Assembly: GCF_013870525.1 (NCBI RefSeq)
Contig: NZ_JACBXD010000048.1
Coordinates: 1-59,121, forward strand
Direction of reading: 5' to 3'
Length of the DNA stretch: 59,121 bases
From: Amycolatopsis pittospori
GTDB taxonomy: Bacteria; Actinomycetota; Actinomycetes; Mycobacteriales; Pseudonocardiaceae
Position numbers and translations under genes: made by a program. The notes under the pieces are model-generated. The model saw only the letters and a program-made list of their open reading frames with translations. It ran no database searches and was not told the DNA's origin. Shown piece after piece: positions 8,445 through 16,438 of this stretch (its first letter is position 1; each line of letters opens with the position of its first letter).

Positions 8445-8930
8445 GTGGCGAGATGGACCGGAGAATGGCTGCCCGGAGCCGGGGACGAGACGACGGCCGG
8501 TGGCGAGCGTACGCAGCGTTGGTGTGGTGAGCGACTCGGCTTACCCGAATCGGGTGTCGGTTCGGTGGCGGGTGGCGGTCCGCGTCTCCTCGGGCTGATC
8601 ATCGACCTGGTCATCGCTTCTTTGGTGACGACCCTCTTCGTGAGGCCGAGCCTCCAGGATCCGGCAGTCATGCAGACGTTCAACCTGTGGTCGGTGGGTG
8701 TCTGGGCGGTCATCACGATCATTCCCGCGGCGTTCTTCGGCTTCACTCCGGGTATGGGGGCGCTCGGAATCCGCGTGGCCAGGCTGGACGGCGCGCAATG
8801 GGTCGGCGTGTGGCGCGCTGTAGTGCGGACGGCGCTGACCTTCGTGATCATCCCGGCAGCCATCCGGAACATCGACGGCCGAAGCTGGCTCGACCGGCTG
8901 ACCGGAACCGTCGTGATCCGCATGCGCTGA
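8445..8930 (+). CDS. RDD family membrane protein
   Basis: 161 aa from GTG 8445. A soluble, tryptophan-rich N-terminus (MARWTGEWLPG) of about 50 residues precedes an RDD domain: PRLLGLIIDLVIASLV with the R and first D, then two more hydrophobic segments and RSWLDRLTGTVVI at the end. RDD proteins are small multi-pass membrane proteins, some with cation/proton antiport activity; the role of this one is unknown. It is divergent from glnA and shares the 172-bp region with the GlnR box, so a nitrogen effect on it is possible but not shown. Confidence 0.85.
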   Translation: MARWTGEWLPGAGDETTAGGERTQRWCGERLGLPESGVGSVAGGGPRLLGLIIDLVIASLVTTLFVRPSLQDPAVMQTFNLWSVGVWAVITIIPAAFFGFTPGMGALGIRVARLDGAQWVGVWRAVVRTALTFVIIPAAIRNIDGRSWLDRLTGTVVIRMR

Positions 8931-8943
8931 GCTCCACGCGGAG

Positions 8944-8966
8944 GGAGCAAGGGACCTTTGCTCTCC
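8944..8966. repeat. A-family repeat, single arm (A5)
   Basis: Single arm GCAAGGGACCTTTGC flanked by GGA and CTCTCC, so the arm itself has become a short palindrome. Between the convergent RDD and AbiEi-like genes. Confidence 0.8.
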
Positions 8967-8997
8967 TCAGCGCGCCGCCGCAGAACCTGCCGTCGGG

Positions 8998-9951
8998 TCA
9001 GGCGGCCGGTGTCTCGGGAGCGCCGTCGAGCTGGGGAGGCGGACGCTGGTGAGCGCGGCGGTGAGCCTCTCGCAACTCCTCGATCACGACCAACGGCTGA
9101 TCCCGGAGCTGGGCTGGGCTTACTCGGACGACGATAAGACCGGCGGCGACCAGTGCGGGTGTCGCAGGTGCCACGTCCGGTTCGAGGGTGACCTCGTCGT
9201 AGAGGATCTGCATGGCGACGCCGGCTTTCGGCCACCAGACTTCGGCGACTCCGACTACCTCTCCGTCCGGAGTCTGTAGCTCGGTTTTCCTCACCGGCCT
9301 CGGCAGGTCACTTTGGGCGAGCACGCTCTGCAGCCACTGCTCGACAGCGCTTTCGACGCCATCCTCGAGGGCGCCGACAACCAGACGAGGCAGCGCGGAG
9401 CCGATCGTGCTGGCCTGTGCCAGCTCATCCCGCAGATCCTCCGGGGTGCAGAGCCCGCGGTGGACCGCGTCGTGAATCATCGTCCGTACGGACTTCAGAT
9501 CGTCCATGCGTCGGGCAGCGTCTATCAAAGCCCTGGCGAGTGGTGCTACCGGCAGCCCATCGATCTCCACCGGTTCAGGCACGTGGATCGTCCGCTCGAC
9601 GATGGCGAATCCCCAGGTGGCGACCTTGCTTTGGTGAGGGATCAGAGTGTGGGCCCGTCTTTCGGGCGGAAGTCTTCGGACCCCGTACAGCCGGGCCGCC
9701 TGAACTCCGGTGAGCATCGCGTCCGGGCCCGCGTGCGTCAGCGCCACCTTCAGGAGCTGGCGCCTGCTTGGCGTGGCGTCGGTCAGAAGGATGACGCCGG
9801 GGATCGGACGCCGCCACGGGCCGCTTTCACGACATTGCCGGGAGATCCAGGAGTGGGAGTGCCCTAGGGCGACAAGTTTCGCCCGGGCGGCCACACCGTC
9901 CGGGAACATCGCTGCCAGGGCTTTGAGCCGGGCGCTCTGGGTTCCATCCAC
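8998..9951 (-). CDS. AbiEi-like protein (paralogue 1)
   Basis: 317 aa, GTG start. The N-terminal 45 residues resemble the winged-helix AbiEi antitoxin N-domain; then comes a GVILL..ATPSRRQLLKVAL stretch and a C-terminal region with WW and LIVVRVSPAQLRDQP, reminiscent of the nuclease-like DUF559 fold but without clear catalytic residues. The closest visible relative is the protein at 15382-16323, with the same layout and matching motifs (SARLxAL, GVILLxD, TGVQAARLYGV). No toxin gene is adjacent, so a toxin-antitoxin role is not supported. Function unknown. Confidence 0.75.
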   Translation of the reverse strand: MDGTQSARLKALAAMFPDGVAARAKLVALGHSHSWISRQCRESGPWRRPIPGVILLTDATPSRRQLLKVALTHAGPDAMLTGVQAARLYGVRRLPPERRAHTLIPHQSKVATWGFAIVERTIHVPEPVEIDGLPVAPLARALIDAARRMDDLKSVRTMIHDAVHRGLCTPEDLRDELAQASTIGSALPRLVVGALEDGVESAVEQWLQSVLAQSDLPRPVRKTELQTPDGEVVGVAEVWWPKAGVAMQILYDEVTLEPDVAPATPALVAAGLIVVRVSPAQLRDQPLVVIEELREAHRRAHQRPPPQLDGAPETPAA

Positions 9952-9995
9952 ACAGTGATCATGCGACCACCCACCGACAGTTTTCGCCCGGAAAT

Positions 9996-10048
9996 GCAGC
10001 AGGGGTCCTTTGCTATCGCTCGAGGCGGTAGCAAAGGACCCCTGCTGC
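9996..10048. repeat. A-family palindromic repeat, covarying copy (A6)
   Basis: Perfect 20-bp arms (9996-10015, 10029-10048). The core reads GCAGGGGTCCTTTGC on one side; the opposite arm carries the matching changes, so pairing is preserved although the sequence differs from the usual copy. Confidence 0.9.
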
Positions 10049-10056
10049 TCGCTTGG

Positions 10057-10785
10057 TCAGCGGCGGCGGATGGTGCGCTGGACGTTGCGCATCTTCGCGC
10101 CCGCCGGCATCGGGCCCTTGGGCATGGCGGCGCCGCGGCTGCCGAGGGCGGCCAACTTCGCCTCCAGCGCGTCGACCTGGGCCGGCTTGAGGTTGCGCGG
10201 GAGCTTCATGAGGTAGCCCTGCAGCTTCTTCAGCGGCACCTGCTGCTCTTCGTTCCCGATGATCACGTTGTAGATCGGGGTTTCACCGATCAAGCGGGAC
10301 ACGCGCTTCTTCTCCTGTGCGAGCAGCGACTTCACGCGGTGTGGCGCGCCCTCGGCGACGAGCACGACGCCCGGGCCGCCGAGCACACGGTGCACGGCGT
10401 CGAGCTGGGTCGTGGCCGCCACGGTGGGCGTCACCTTCCAGCGGCCCCGCATGTTCTCGAGCGCCCAGGCCGCAGCACCCGGCTGGCCGTCGGCCTTCGA
10501 GTACACGGTCTTCTGGACCCGCCTGCCGAAGATGATCACGGCGGCGAGCGCGCCGAGCAGGATGCCCAGCGGCAGCACGACCCAGTGGACGTCGAAGATG
10601 AACCCGATGCCGAACACCACGCCGGTGATGACCAGGAGCGATCCGACCATCCAGGGGATGAGCGCCTTGTCTTCCTTGCGCTGCATCTTGAAGGCTTCGA
10701 AGATCTGCCCGCGGCGAGCCTTGCTCGCGGCGCGCTTCTCCTTCTTCGCCAGCTTGGCTGCTTCCTTGTCCTGCTTTCCCGCCAT
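10057..10785 (-). CDS. DUF4191 family membrane protein
   Basis: 242 aa from ATG 10785, which has TATCCT 6 nt upstream. A charged lysine-rich N-terminus (MAGKQDKEAAKLAKKEKRAA) precedes two adjacent transmembrane helices (about 46-90) and a cytoplasmic C-terminal domain of about 150 residues ending RNVQRTIRRR. This is the architecture of the actinobacterial DUF4191 family; its function is not known. It is divergent from uvrD2 with 64 bp between the two starts. A longer frame extends upstream but overlaps uvrD2 and lacks start signals. Confidence 0.85.
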   Translation of the reverse strand: MAGKQDKEAAKLAKKEKRAASKARRGQIFEAFKMQRKEDKALIPWMVGSLLVITGVVFGIGFIFDVHWVVLPLGILLGALAAVIIFGRRVQKTVYSKADGQPGAAAWALENMRGRWKVTPTVAATTQLDAVHRVLGGPGVVLVAEGAPHRVKSLLAQEKKRVSRLIGETPIYNVIIGNEEQQVPLKKLQGYLMKLPRNLKPAQVDALEAKLAALGSRGAAMPKGPMPAGAKMRNVQRTIRRR

Positions 10786-10791
10786 GCGACC

Positions 10792-10797
10792 AGGATA
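10792..10797 (-). promoter_or_regulatory. Candidate -10 element, leaderless start
   Basis: TATCCT on the minus strand, 6 nt before the ATG at 10785. Confidence 0.5.
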
Positions 10798-10849
10798 CGG
10801 CCGCGTGCCCTGCGCCGATCCCGTCGGGCCCTCTGCGAGGATCGGGGAC

Positions 10850-12937
10850 GTGGTTAGCGCATCGTCCCCGAAGAGTCGTCCAGGCCTGCTCGATGGGCTC
10901 GACCCCGAGCAGCGCGCCGCCGCCTGCGCCCCGAGGGGGCCGGTGTGCGTCCTCGCGGGAGCCGGGACCGGCAAGACACGGACGATCACGCACCGCATCG
11001 CTCACCTGGTCCGATCAGGGCATGTCGCCGCTGGTCAGGTGCTTGCTGTCACCTTCACCACGCGCGCCGCGGGCGAGATGCGCGCACGCCTCCGGGGCCT
11101 CGGTGTCGACGCCGCCCAGGCGCTCACCTTTCACGCCGCCGCTCGCCGTCAGCTTCGCTACTTCTGGCCCCAGGTGATCGGGGACCGGCCATGGGAGCTG
11201 CTCGAGAACAAGTTCCGCTACGTCAGCCAGGCCGCGAACAAGGCCGGGCTCGGCACCGAGACCGAACTCCTGCGTGACCTCGCCAGTGAGATCGAGTGGA
11301 GCAAGGCCTCTTTGGTATCGCCGGACGACTACCCGGCCGTCGCCTCGCGCACGCAGCGGGACACGCCGGCGCCCTCGGCGCAGGTCGCCGAGGTCTATCG
11401 CAACTACGAGAAGATCAAGAACGCCGCCCAGGTCCTCGACTTCGACGACCTGCTCCTGCACACCACTGCTGTACTCGAAGAGCACTCGGTGGTCGCCCAG
11501 GAGTTCCGTGAGCGCTATCGCTGCTTCGTCGTCGACGAGTATCAGGACGTCACCCCGCTCCAGCAGCGGCTGCTCGACGCCTGGCTCGGGGGCCGCGACG
11601 ACTTGACTGTGGTCGGCGACGCCAACCAGACGATCTATTCGTTCGGCGGCGCCTCGCCCCGCCCGTTGCTGGAGTTCACGCGGAGGTTCCCCGAAGCGAC
11701 TGTCGTGCGGCTCGAGCGCGACTACCGCTCGACCCCGGAGGTCGTGGCGCTCGCCAATCAGGTGATCGGTGCCGCGCGCGGCCGTCCTGCGGGGTCGAGG
11801 CTGAAGCTCGTCGGGCAGCGCCCTACGGGACCTGTTCCGCGCTTCGCCGAGTACGACGACGAGACCGCCGAGGCCGCCGCTGTCGCACGCAGGATCCGCG
11901 ACCTCCTGGACAGCGGTGTGGCGGCCAGCGAGATCGCGGTGCTTTATCGCGTCAACGCCCAGTCCGAGGCATATGAGCAGGCACTCGCCGAGCTCGGTAT
12001 CCCCTATCTGGTCCGCGGCGGCGAGCGGTTCTTCGCCAGGACCGAGGTCCGGCAGGCGATGTCCGCGTTGCGGATGGCGTCGACCGACGCCGACACCGGC
12101 GAGCTGGTGACGAGGGTCCGCTCCGTGCTCGCGAAGGTGGGGCTCACCGACCAGCCGCCCGCCGGAGGCGCGGCCAAGGAACGGTGGGACGCGCTTCTGT
12201 CTCTCGTCGAGCTGGCCGAAGAACTGGCGTCCACCGTCGACGACGCGGATTTGCCCAGGTTCGTTGCGGAGCTCGAACAGAGGGCGAACGCGCAGCATCC
12301 GCCGACGGTGGAGGGCATCACTCTGGCCTCGCTCCATGCGGCGAAGGGCCTCGAGTGGGACGCCGTGTTCCTCGTGGGGCTTGCCGAGGGAACCATGCCG
12401 ATCCTCCACGCCGACGGCGACGACGCGGCGATCGAGGAGGAACGCCGTCTCTTCTACGTCGGCGTCACTCGCGCACGAGAGCACCTTTCCTTGTCGTGGG
12501 CCCTGGCCCGGACATCGGGCAACCGCCGCAACCGGCGGCGCAGCCGATTCCTCTACGGCCTGATCCCCGAAGATCACCCGGCGGCGCGGGTCGCCCGGTC
12601 TCAGCAGCCGAAGCAGTCCGGCAACAAGGCACGGTGCCGGGTGTGCGGCGGGCCGCTGCTGGAGACCTTGGACATCAAGCTGGGGCGATGCTCCCGCTGC
12701 CCGTCCAATGTGGATGAGAAGCTGCTCGAGAAGTTGAAGGTCTGGCGAGGGGAACGTTCCCGCGAGCTCAAGGTGCCGGCCTTCGTCGTCTTCACCGACG
12801 CGACTCTGGTCGCCATCGCGGAGCAGCGCCCGACCGATGACACAGCGTTGTGCGCGATCTCCGGGATAGGCGCGACGAAGCTGGAACGCTTCGGGGCAGA
12901 GGTTCTCGACGTCGTGCGAGCCTCGGTGGAGTCTTGA
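10850..12937 (+). CDS. uvrD2: ATP-dependent DNA helicase UvrD2
   Basis: 695 aa, GTG start. Superfamily 1A helicase: Walker A AGAGTGKT (36-43), VVDEYQDVTP (motif II), GDANQTIYSFGGA (III), and the LHAAKGLEWDAVFLVG and FYVGVTRAREHL C-terminal motifs. After the motor comes a tetracysteine motif (CRVCGG...CSRCPSN) and a C-terminal HRDC domain (about 620-690). That arrangement is the mark of mycobacterial UvrD2, a 3'-5' helicase. In M. tuberculosis uvrD2 also lies beside whiB7, as here. The open frame continues 438 bp upstream, but that part overlaps the DUF4191 gene and is not coding. Confidence 0.95.
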   Translation: MVSASSPKSRPGLLDGLDPEQRAAACAPRGPVCVLAGAGTGKTRTITHRIAHLVRSGHVAAGQVLAVTFTTRAAGEMRARLRGLGVDAAQALTFHAAARRQLRYFWPQVIGDRPWELLENKFRYVSQAANKAGLGTETELLRDLASEIEWSKASLVSPDDYPAVASRTQRDTPAPSAQVAEVYRNYEKIKNAAQVLDFDDLLLHTTAVLEEHSVVAQEFRERYRCFVVDEYQDVTPLQQRLLDAWLGGRDDLTVVGDANQTIYSFGGASPRPLLEFTRRFPEATVVRLERDYRSTPEVVALANQVIGAARGRPAGSRLKLVGQRPTGPVPRFAEYDDETAEAAAVARRIRDLLDSGVAASEIAVLYRVNAQSEAYEQALAELGIPYLVRGGERFFARTEVRQAMSALRMASTDADTGELVTRVRSVLAKVGLTDQPPAGGAAKERWDALLSLVELAEELASTVDDADLPRFVAELEQRANAQHPPTVEGITLASLHAAKGLEWDAVFLVGLAEGTMPILHADGDDAAIEEERRLFYVGVTRAREHLSLSWALARTSGNRRNRRRSRFLYGLIPEDHPAARVARSQQPKQSGNKARCRVCGGPLLETLDIKLGRCSRCPSNVDEKLLEKLKVWRGERSRELKVPAFVVFTDATLVAIAEQRPTDDTALCAISGIGATKLERFGAEVLDVVRASVES

Positions 12938-13010
12938 CCGCGCCGAGGGGCTGATCCGTGCGGCGAACCCGCTGCTCAGAGCCGATCTTCGTAGCTTCGA
13001 CGGTTTTTCT

Positions 13011-13050
13011 GGAAAATAAGTTGCCCAGGTGTGGTCGGGGGCAATAACCT
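13011..13050 (+). promoter_or_regulatory. Candidate whiB7 autoregulated promoter
   Basis: -35 TTGCCC (13021-13026), 18-nt spacer, -10 TAACCT (13045-13050). The run GGAAAATAAG (13011-13020) lies immediately before the -35. WhiB7 is known to bind an AT-rich site just upstream of the -35 of its own promoter through its AT-hook; this site fits in content and position. Confidence 0.6.
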
Positions 13051-13153
13051 GCTGGTACCGGGCGGGAAGCGCCCGGGATGGGGAAGAACTTCTACAACAC
13101 AGCGTAGACCGCGGGGCGGTTCGCGCGCGACAGAGAAAGGTGGTGCCGGTGAA

Positions 13154-13420
13154 ATGACGATCAACATGATGCTCACGAACCCTGGCACCACTCTGTCCTG
13201 CATCGCGGAAGTCCCGCAGGCTCAGCGCCAGGGCACCTTTGTGCCCGAGAGCATCCTCGCCGCCCGCGGAACCCTGCGCCTCAACCGGCGCTGGGCCACC
13301 GCCGACGAGACCTTCGCACACGCCACCGCTCTGGGCGGCGGCTACTCGAAGGTTGCCGTCGATCTGCCGGTCATCAAGCAGTTCCGTGTTCCGTTGTCCA
13401 TACGGGAGCGAAGTTCCTGA
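13154..13420 (+). CDS. 88-aa ORF in the whiB7 leader
   Basis: Starts at ATG 13154 with AGAAAGGTGG upstream. Third positions are strongly G/C, so it looks translated. The protein (MTINMMLTNPGTT...) has no family that I recognise, no signal peptide and a single cysteine. It lies between the candidate whiB7 promoter and an intrinsic terminator that precedes whiB7. In mycobacteria and Streptomyces, whiB7 is controlled by attenuation in a leader containing an upstream ORF, whose impaired translation lets transcription continue. This ORF is well placed for that role, though it is longer than the short leader peptides described. It could instead be an independent small protein. Confidence 0.7.
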   Translation: MTINMMLTNPGTTLSCIAEVPQAQRQGTFVPESILAARGTLRLNRRWATADETFAHATALGGGYSKVAVDLPVIKQFRVPLSIRERSS

Positions 13421-13440
13421 CCTAGTCAGGACCAGAGGCT

Positions 13441-13489
13441 CACGAAGGCCGCGGAACCGGTAACCCGGATCCGCGGCCTTCGTGTTTTT
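13441..13489 (+). terminator. Intrinsic terminator/attenuator upstream of whiB7
   Basis: 15-bp perfect stem CACGAAGGCCGCGGA (13441-13455) with 13470-13484, an inner CCGG/CCGG pairing in the loop, then TTTTT (13485-13489). It lies about 100 nt before the whiB7 ATG, the position of the known whiB7 attenuator. Confidence 0.85.
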
Positions 13490-13587
13490 GCTGCACAAAA
13501 CAGTTGGCTGCACAACCTAATTGGGGTTCAGCGTTGTCCAGTTCCACCGTCAGTTCGAAAACCGTTACGGGACAAGGGAGTACACGT

Positions 13588-13971
13588 ATGTCATCGGCCA
13601 TAGCTTTCGCGCCGGGGGAGGCTCTTCCCTTCGTCGACGCCGGCGTCGTCGACCTGCTCGACGCCATCGACTCGCCCGAGTCGATGCTTCCCTGCCGTTC
13701 GGGCGACGCGGACCTCTGGTTCGCTGAGTCCCCGGCAGAGCTCGAGCGCGCGAAGGCGTTCTGCTCGGATTGCCCGGTCCGTTCCGCCTGCCTCGCGGGC
13801 GCACTCTCGCGGCGTGAGCCGTGGGGCGTCTGGGGTGGCGAGATCTTCGAGCGCGGCGTTGTCGTCGCGCGGAAGCGGCCCCGTGGCCGTCCCCGGAAGA
13901 ACCCGGTCGTCGAGACCGCCGTCGAGGCTCGTCCCGCTGCTCGCAAGGTCGAGCGGAGCGCTGCGGCATGA
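13588..13971 (+). CDS. whiB7: WhiB7 redox-sensing transcriptional regulator
   Basis: 127 aa, ATG start with AAGGGAG upstream. Four iron-sulfur cysteines C36, C59, C62 and C68; the turn WGVWGGE (80-85); and a C-terminal AT-hook RGRPRKN (99-105). The AT-hook separates WhiB7 from other WhiB proteins. WhiB7 binds the primary sigma factor and activates intrinsic antibiotic-resistance genes after ribosome stress. It is preceded by a long leader with its own promoter, an ORF and a terminator, and is coupled through ATGA to a small gene downstream. uvrD2 upstream matches the mycobacterial order. Confidence 0.95.
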   Translation: MSSAIAFAPGEALPFVDAGVVDLLDAIDSPESMLPCRSGDADLWFAESPAELERAKAFCSDCPVRSACLAGALSRREPWGVWGGEIFERGVVVARKRPRGRPRKNPVVETAVEARPAARKVERSAAA

Positions 13972-14225
13972 CCGTCGAACTCATCACCACCAGGGATTAC
14001 GAGGCGCGGACGGGAAACCGACTGCTCGCGCCGGCCAAATTGAACGAGATCAAGGTCGAGGAGACCAGCGAAATGTTGCTTTATGAAGAACTGTCCAGAG
14101 CCCGAATACGAGACCTGGAGGAAGGAGTCCGCGCGCAGCGGGCTCGAAGCGGCGCACGCGCCGCGCGCAGGTGGGCCAGGGTCGCCCGCTGGGCGAATCG
14201 TCGAGCCGAGCGCTTTCAGGCCTGA
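13968..14225 (+). CDS. Small basic protein coupled to whiB7
   Basis: 85 aa; its ATG overlaps the whiB7 stop (ATGA), so it is translationally coupled and should be co-expressed with whiB7. The N-terminal half is mixed, with a helical EETSEMLLYEELSRARIRDLEE stretch in the middle; the C-terminus is very rich in arginine and alanine (ARAARRWARVARWANRRAER). No cysteine and no recognised domain. The basic tail suggests nucleic acid or ribosome contact, but that is only inference. Confidence 0.7.
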   Translation: MTVELITTRDYEARTGNRLLAPAKLNEIKVEETSEMLLYEELSRARIRDLEEGVRAQRARSGARAARRWARVARWANRRAERFQA

Positions 14226-14233
14226 CCACTCGG

Positions 14234-14286
14234 GGGAGCGGGGGACCTTTGCTATCGCCACGCGGTAGCAAAGGTCCCCCGCTCCC
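14234..14286. repeat. A-family palindromic repeat, covarying copy (A7)
   Basis: Perfect 21-bp arms (14234-14254, 14266-14286). The usual GCAAGGG is GCGGGGG here and the other arm changes to CCCCCGC, keeping all pairs. Confidence 0.9.
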
Positions 14287-14329
14287 TTCTTGGGGAGTGG
14301 CGTGGCGCGGCGTGGTGTTCACTGGGGGA

Positions 14330-15199
14330 ATGGCCGTACACACGCATGACGACATCGACTGGGCGGAGCGCCTTCGGTCACTTCGCATGGCCGAGGCGCT
14401 TGACGCCGAGCCGACGCGAGTGGCCGCCCGAAGGTTGCTCGAGGGTTTGCCGGAGGCCCCGACCATCCTCGACGTCGGCTGCGGCGCGGGCGGGATGAGC
14501 GTCCTCTTCGCCGAGGAGCTTGCCGCGGCCGGCGCCAGGATCGTGCTGGTCGACGCAACCGAGCACCTGCTCGCCGAGGCGCGCCGGGTTGTCGGTGCCG
14601 CTGCGGGGGACAAGGCCACGGTCGAGACGGTCCACGCAGACGTCGCCGACACCCGGCTGCTTGACATGCTTCCTCCTGCGGATCTGGTCTGGGCTTCACG
14701 CGTGCTCCATCACCTGCCCGACCAGCAGGCGGCGCTCGACATCCTCGCCCGGCTCGCCCGTCCCGGCGGGTTGGTCGCCATCTCCGAGGGCGGATTGGAC
14801 TTCAACTGCCTCCCTTGGGACCTCGGCATCGGTCGGCCCGGGCTCGAAGAGCGGCTGCTCGCCGCCCGGGGCGAGTGGTTCGCCGAAATGCGCGCGGGCA
14901 TTCCCGGGTCGGTCTCGATGCCCTATGGCTGGAACATCGCGCTTCAACAGGCGGGCCTCGGCGACATCGATTCGTTCGGGGTGCTCATCCATCATCCGGC
15001 GCCTGGGCCGGATGTGTTGCGCGAGTTCGTCGTCGAGCGCGTGAGCTGGTTCGCCGACGTGGCCGGTGACCGCCTGACCGCCGGCGATCGCGAAACCGCG
15101 GCCGCCCTGCTGGATCCGGCGAACCCCGCCTTCCTCGGCGCGCGCCAGGACCTGTTCCTGTTGGGAGCGAAGACAATCCACTGTGGACGGCGGCCGTGA
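14330..15199 (+). CDS. Class I SAM-dependent methyltransferase
   Basis: 289 aa from ATG 14330, preceded by GGGGGA. Motif I is ILDVGCGAGGMS (about 46-57), followed by an acidic beta-2 end (VLVDAT), a motif II/III region ADLVWASRVLHHLPD and RPGGLVAISEGG. This is a small-molecule type methyltransferase fold with a C-terminal extension of about 100 residues. It has none of the Erm-specific motifs, so an rRNA resistance role is not supported despite the nearby whiB7. Substrate unknown. Its stop overlaps the start of a 59-aa zinc-ribbon gene (GTGA), so the two are coupled. Confidence 0.82.
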   Translation: MAVHTHDDIDWAERLRSLRMAEALDAEPTRVAARRLLEGLPEAPTILDVGCGAGGMSVLFAEELAAAGARIVLVDATEHLLAEARRVVGAAAGDKATVETVHADVADTRLLDMLPPADLVWASRVLHHLPDQQAALDILARLARPGGLVAISEGGLDFNCLPWDLGIGRPGLEERLLAARGEWFAEMRAGIPGSVSMPYGWNIALQQAGLGDIDSFGVLIHHPAPGPDVLREFVVERVSWFADVAGDRLTAGDRETAAALLDPANPAFLGARQDLFLLGAKTIHCGRRP

Positions 15200-15375
15200 G
15201 CGAGCAGGTGGGTTGCTCGTTGTGCGGCCGGATCCGCGGCGTCGACGAGGAGCCCGCGCAGACACTCGCCTGGGTTTCCACCCGGGACAAGAACGTCGTG
15301 CGCTGGATGTGCCCTGCCTGCGCCCGCCGCCACACCCGCGACATCGAGGGAAAACTCCCCGACGAGTACTGGTGA
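15196..15375 (+). CDS. 59-aa zinc-ribbon protein
   Basis: GTG at 15196 overlaps the methyltransferase stop. The product starts MSEQVGCSLCGRIRG and carries two CxxC pairs (CSLC and CPAC), separated by about 31 residues: a treble-clef or zinc-ribbon arrangement. Ends GKLPDEYW. Third positions are G/C-rich, and the coupling supports real translation. Function unknown; it may be a partner of the methyltransferase. Ends 6 bp before the convergent AbiEi-like gene. Confidence 0.75.
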   Translation: MSEQVGCSLCGRIRGVDEEPAQTLAWVSTRDKNVVRWMCPACARRHTRDIEGKLPDEYW

Positions 15376-15381
15376 CGCCCT

Positions 15382-16323
15382 TCAGGCGGCGCTGTCGATC
15401 CGGCCGATCGTGCGGACTTTCGGACGCGGCGTACGGGCCGCTTCGGTGAACGCTGTGACGAGTTCGGCCGCCACTTCCAGCGGCACCTTTCTCAGCTGAT
15501 CGATGGTGCAGCGGACCAGGACCGTCCCGGTCGCTGTCAGCGCCAGCGGGTGGAAGTTCACGGCGCCCTGCTTCGCGGCGCGGAACTGCCACGCCAGCCC
15601 GATGTCGTCCCACCAGGCGTCGGCCGCGCCGATGGGTCGACCTCGCCGGTCGCAGATCGTCACGTTCCAGGACGGCGTGGGCAGCGGGCATCCTTCGATG
15701 ACCTTCTTCGCCAGCCCGTGCGCGTAGGTCGCTTCGGGATCGACCCGGCGCAATGCCGAACGGACTTCGGCGGACCCTCGCCGATTGCCGGCGTCGAGTT
15801 CCGCGTGGAGCTCTTCGAGCGTGCAAAGACCCCAGTACAGCGGCAGTGAGATGAGTTCGTCGATCCGCGCCGGATCGAGTTCCAGTCTGGCCAGATCGAG
15901 CGCCGCGCGAGCGGGCGGCGCGTACGGGACGCCGTTGCTCCAGGTGGGCGACGGCATTCGCGTGGTTCTTCGCGGCAGCATGCCTGGTTCCGCCGGCATC
16001 CGTCGGTAGTCGGGGACCAGGAGGTGGACATCCCGCGTCACCGGGCAGTCGACGCCACGCGCACGAAGCGCGTCGGCGCCCGTCACCACCACCTCCGGGC
16101 CGAACCGCGCGACGGCGGCCTGCAGCAGCTGAAGCCGGGTGGGCGCGGAGTCGCGCAACAGGATCACACCCGGCATGAGCCTTCGCCAGGGACCGCCCGG
16201 GCCGCAGAGCTTCGCGGCGTAACGCGCTGTCACGCCTGCTTTGCGCAGCTCCCGGCTGGTGATGATCCCGGTTTCGCTGGTGTTACTGAGCGCCATCAAT
16301 CGGGCGCTTCGTGTAGTGGCCAT
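15382..16323 (-). CDS. AbiEi-like protein (paralogue 2)
   Basis: 313 aa from ATG 16323. That start aligns exactly with the start of paralogue 1 at 9951 (MATTRSARLMAL against MDGTQSARLKAL) and has CATCCT 6 nt upstream; a longer TTG-initiated frame is less likely. Same layout: N-terminal winged helix, GVILLRDSAPTRLQLL in the middle, and a C-terminal segment with DAWWDDIGLAWQFRAAKQG and LVRCTIDQLRKVP. As for the first copy, no toxin partner is adjacent and no function is assigned. The two copies lie 5.4 kb apart on the same strand. Confidence 0.75.
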   Translation of the reverse strand: MATTRSARLMALSNTSETGIITSRELRKAGVTARYAAKLCGPGGPWRRLMPGVILLRDSAPTRLQLLQAAVARFGPEVVVTGADALRARGVDCPVTRDVHLLVPDYRRMPAEPGMLPRRTTRMPSPTWSNGVPYAPPARAALDLARLELDPARIDELISLPLYWGLCTLEELHAELDAGNRRGSAEVRSALRRVDPEATYAHGLAKKVIEGCPLPTPSWNVTICDRRGRPIGAADAWWDDIGLAWQFRAAKQGAVNFHPLALTATGTVLVRCTIDQLRKVPLEVAAELVTAFTEAARTPRPKVRTIGRIDSAA

Positions 16324-16373
16324 GAGTCGAGGATGACCGCTGGGCCGTCCGGGTGGAACCGCTTTCCGCAAGT

Positions 16374-16434
16374 TGTGGATAACTTCCCCGCGCAGCCCCG
16401 TTTTCGGCTCAGTCGCACCGATACCTGTGGATAA
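16374..16434. other. Two consensus DnaA-box 9-mers
   Basis: TGTGGATAA occurs at 16374-16382 and again at 16426-16434 in the same orientation, in the gap between the AbiEi-like and ABC1 kinase genes. Both are exact matches to the DnaA box TTATCCACA. There is no dnaA or dnaN nearby, so this is not the origin. Confidence 0.5.
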
Positions 16435-16438
16435 ATTC

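Noticed and set aside
11015..13513. 832-aa open frame antisense to uvrD2 and the whiB7 leader
   Set aside because: Mirror of uvrD2 codon usage; low-complexity Arg/Gly sequence and no family features.
14330..15199. WhiB7-controlled Erm-type rRNA methyltransferase
   Set aside because: Methyltransferase motifs are of the small-molecule type; Erm motifs are absent.
16374..16434. Chromosomal replication origin
   Set aside because: Only two boxes, no AT-rich unwinding region and no dnaA, dnaN or gyr genes nearby.
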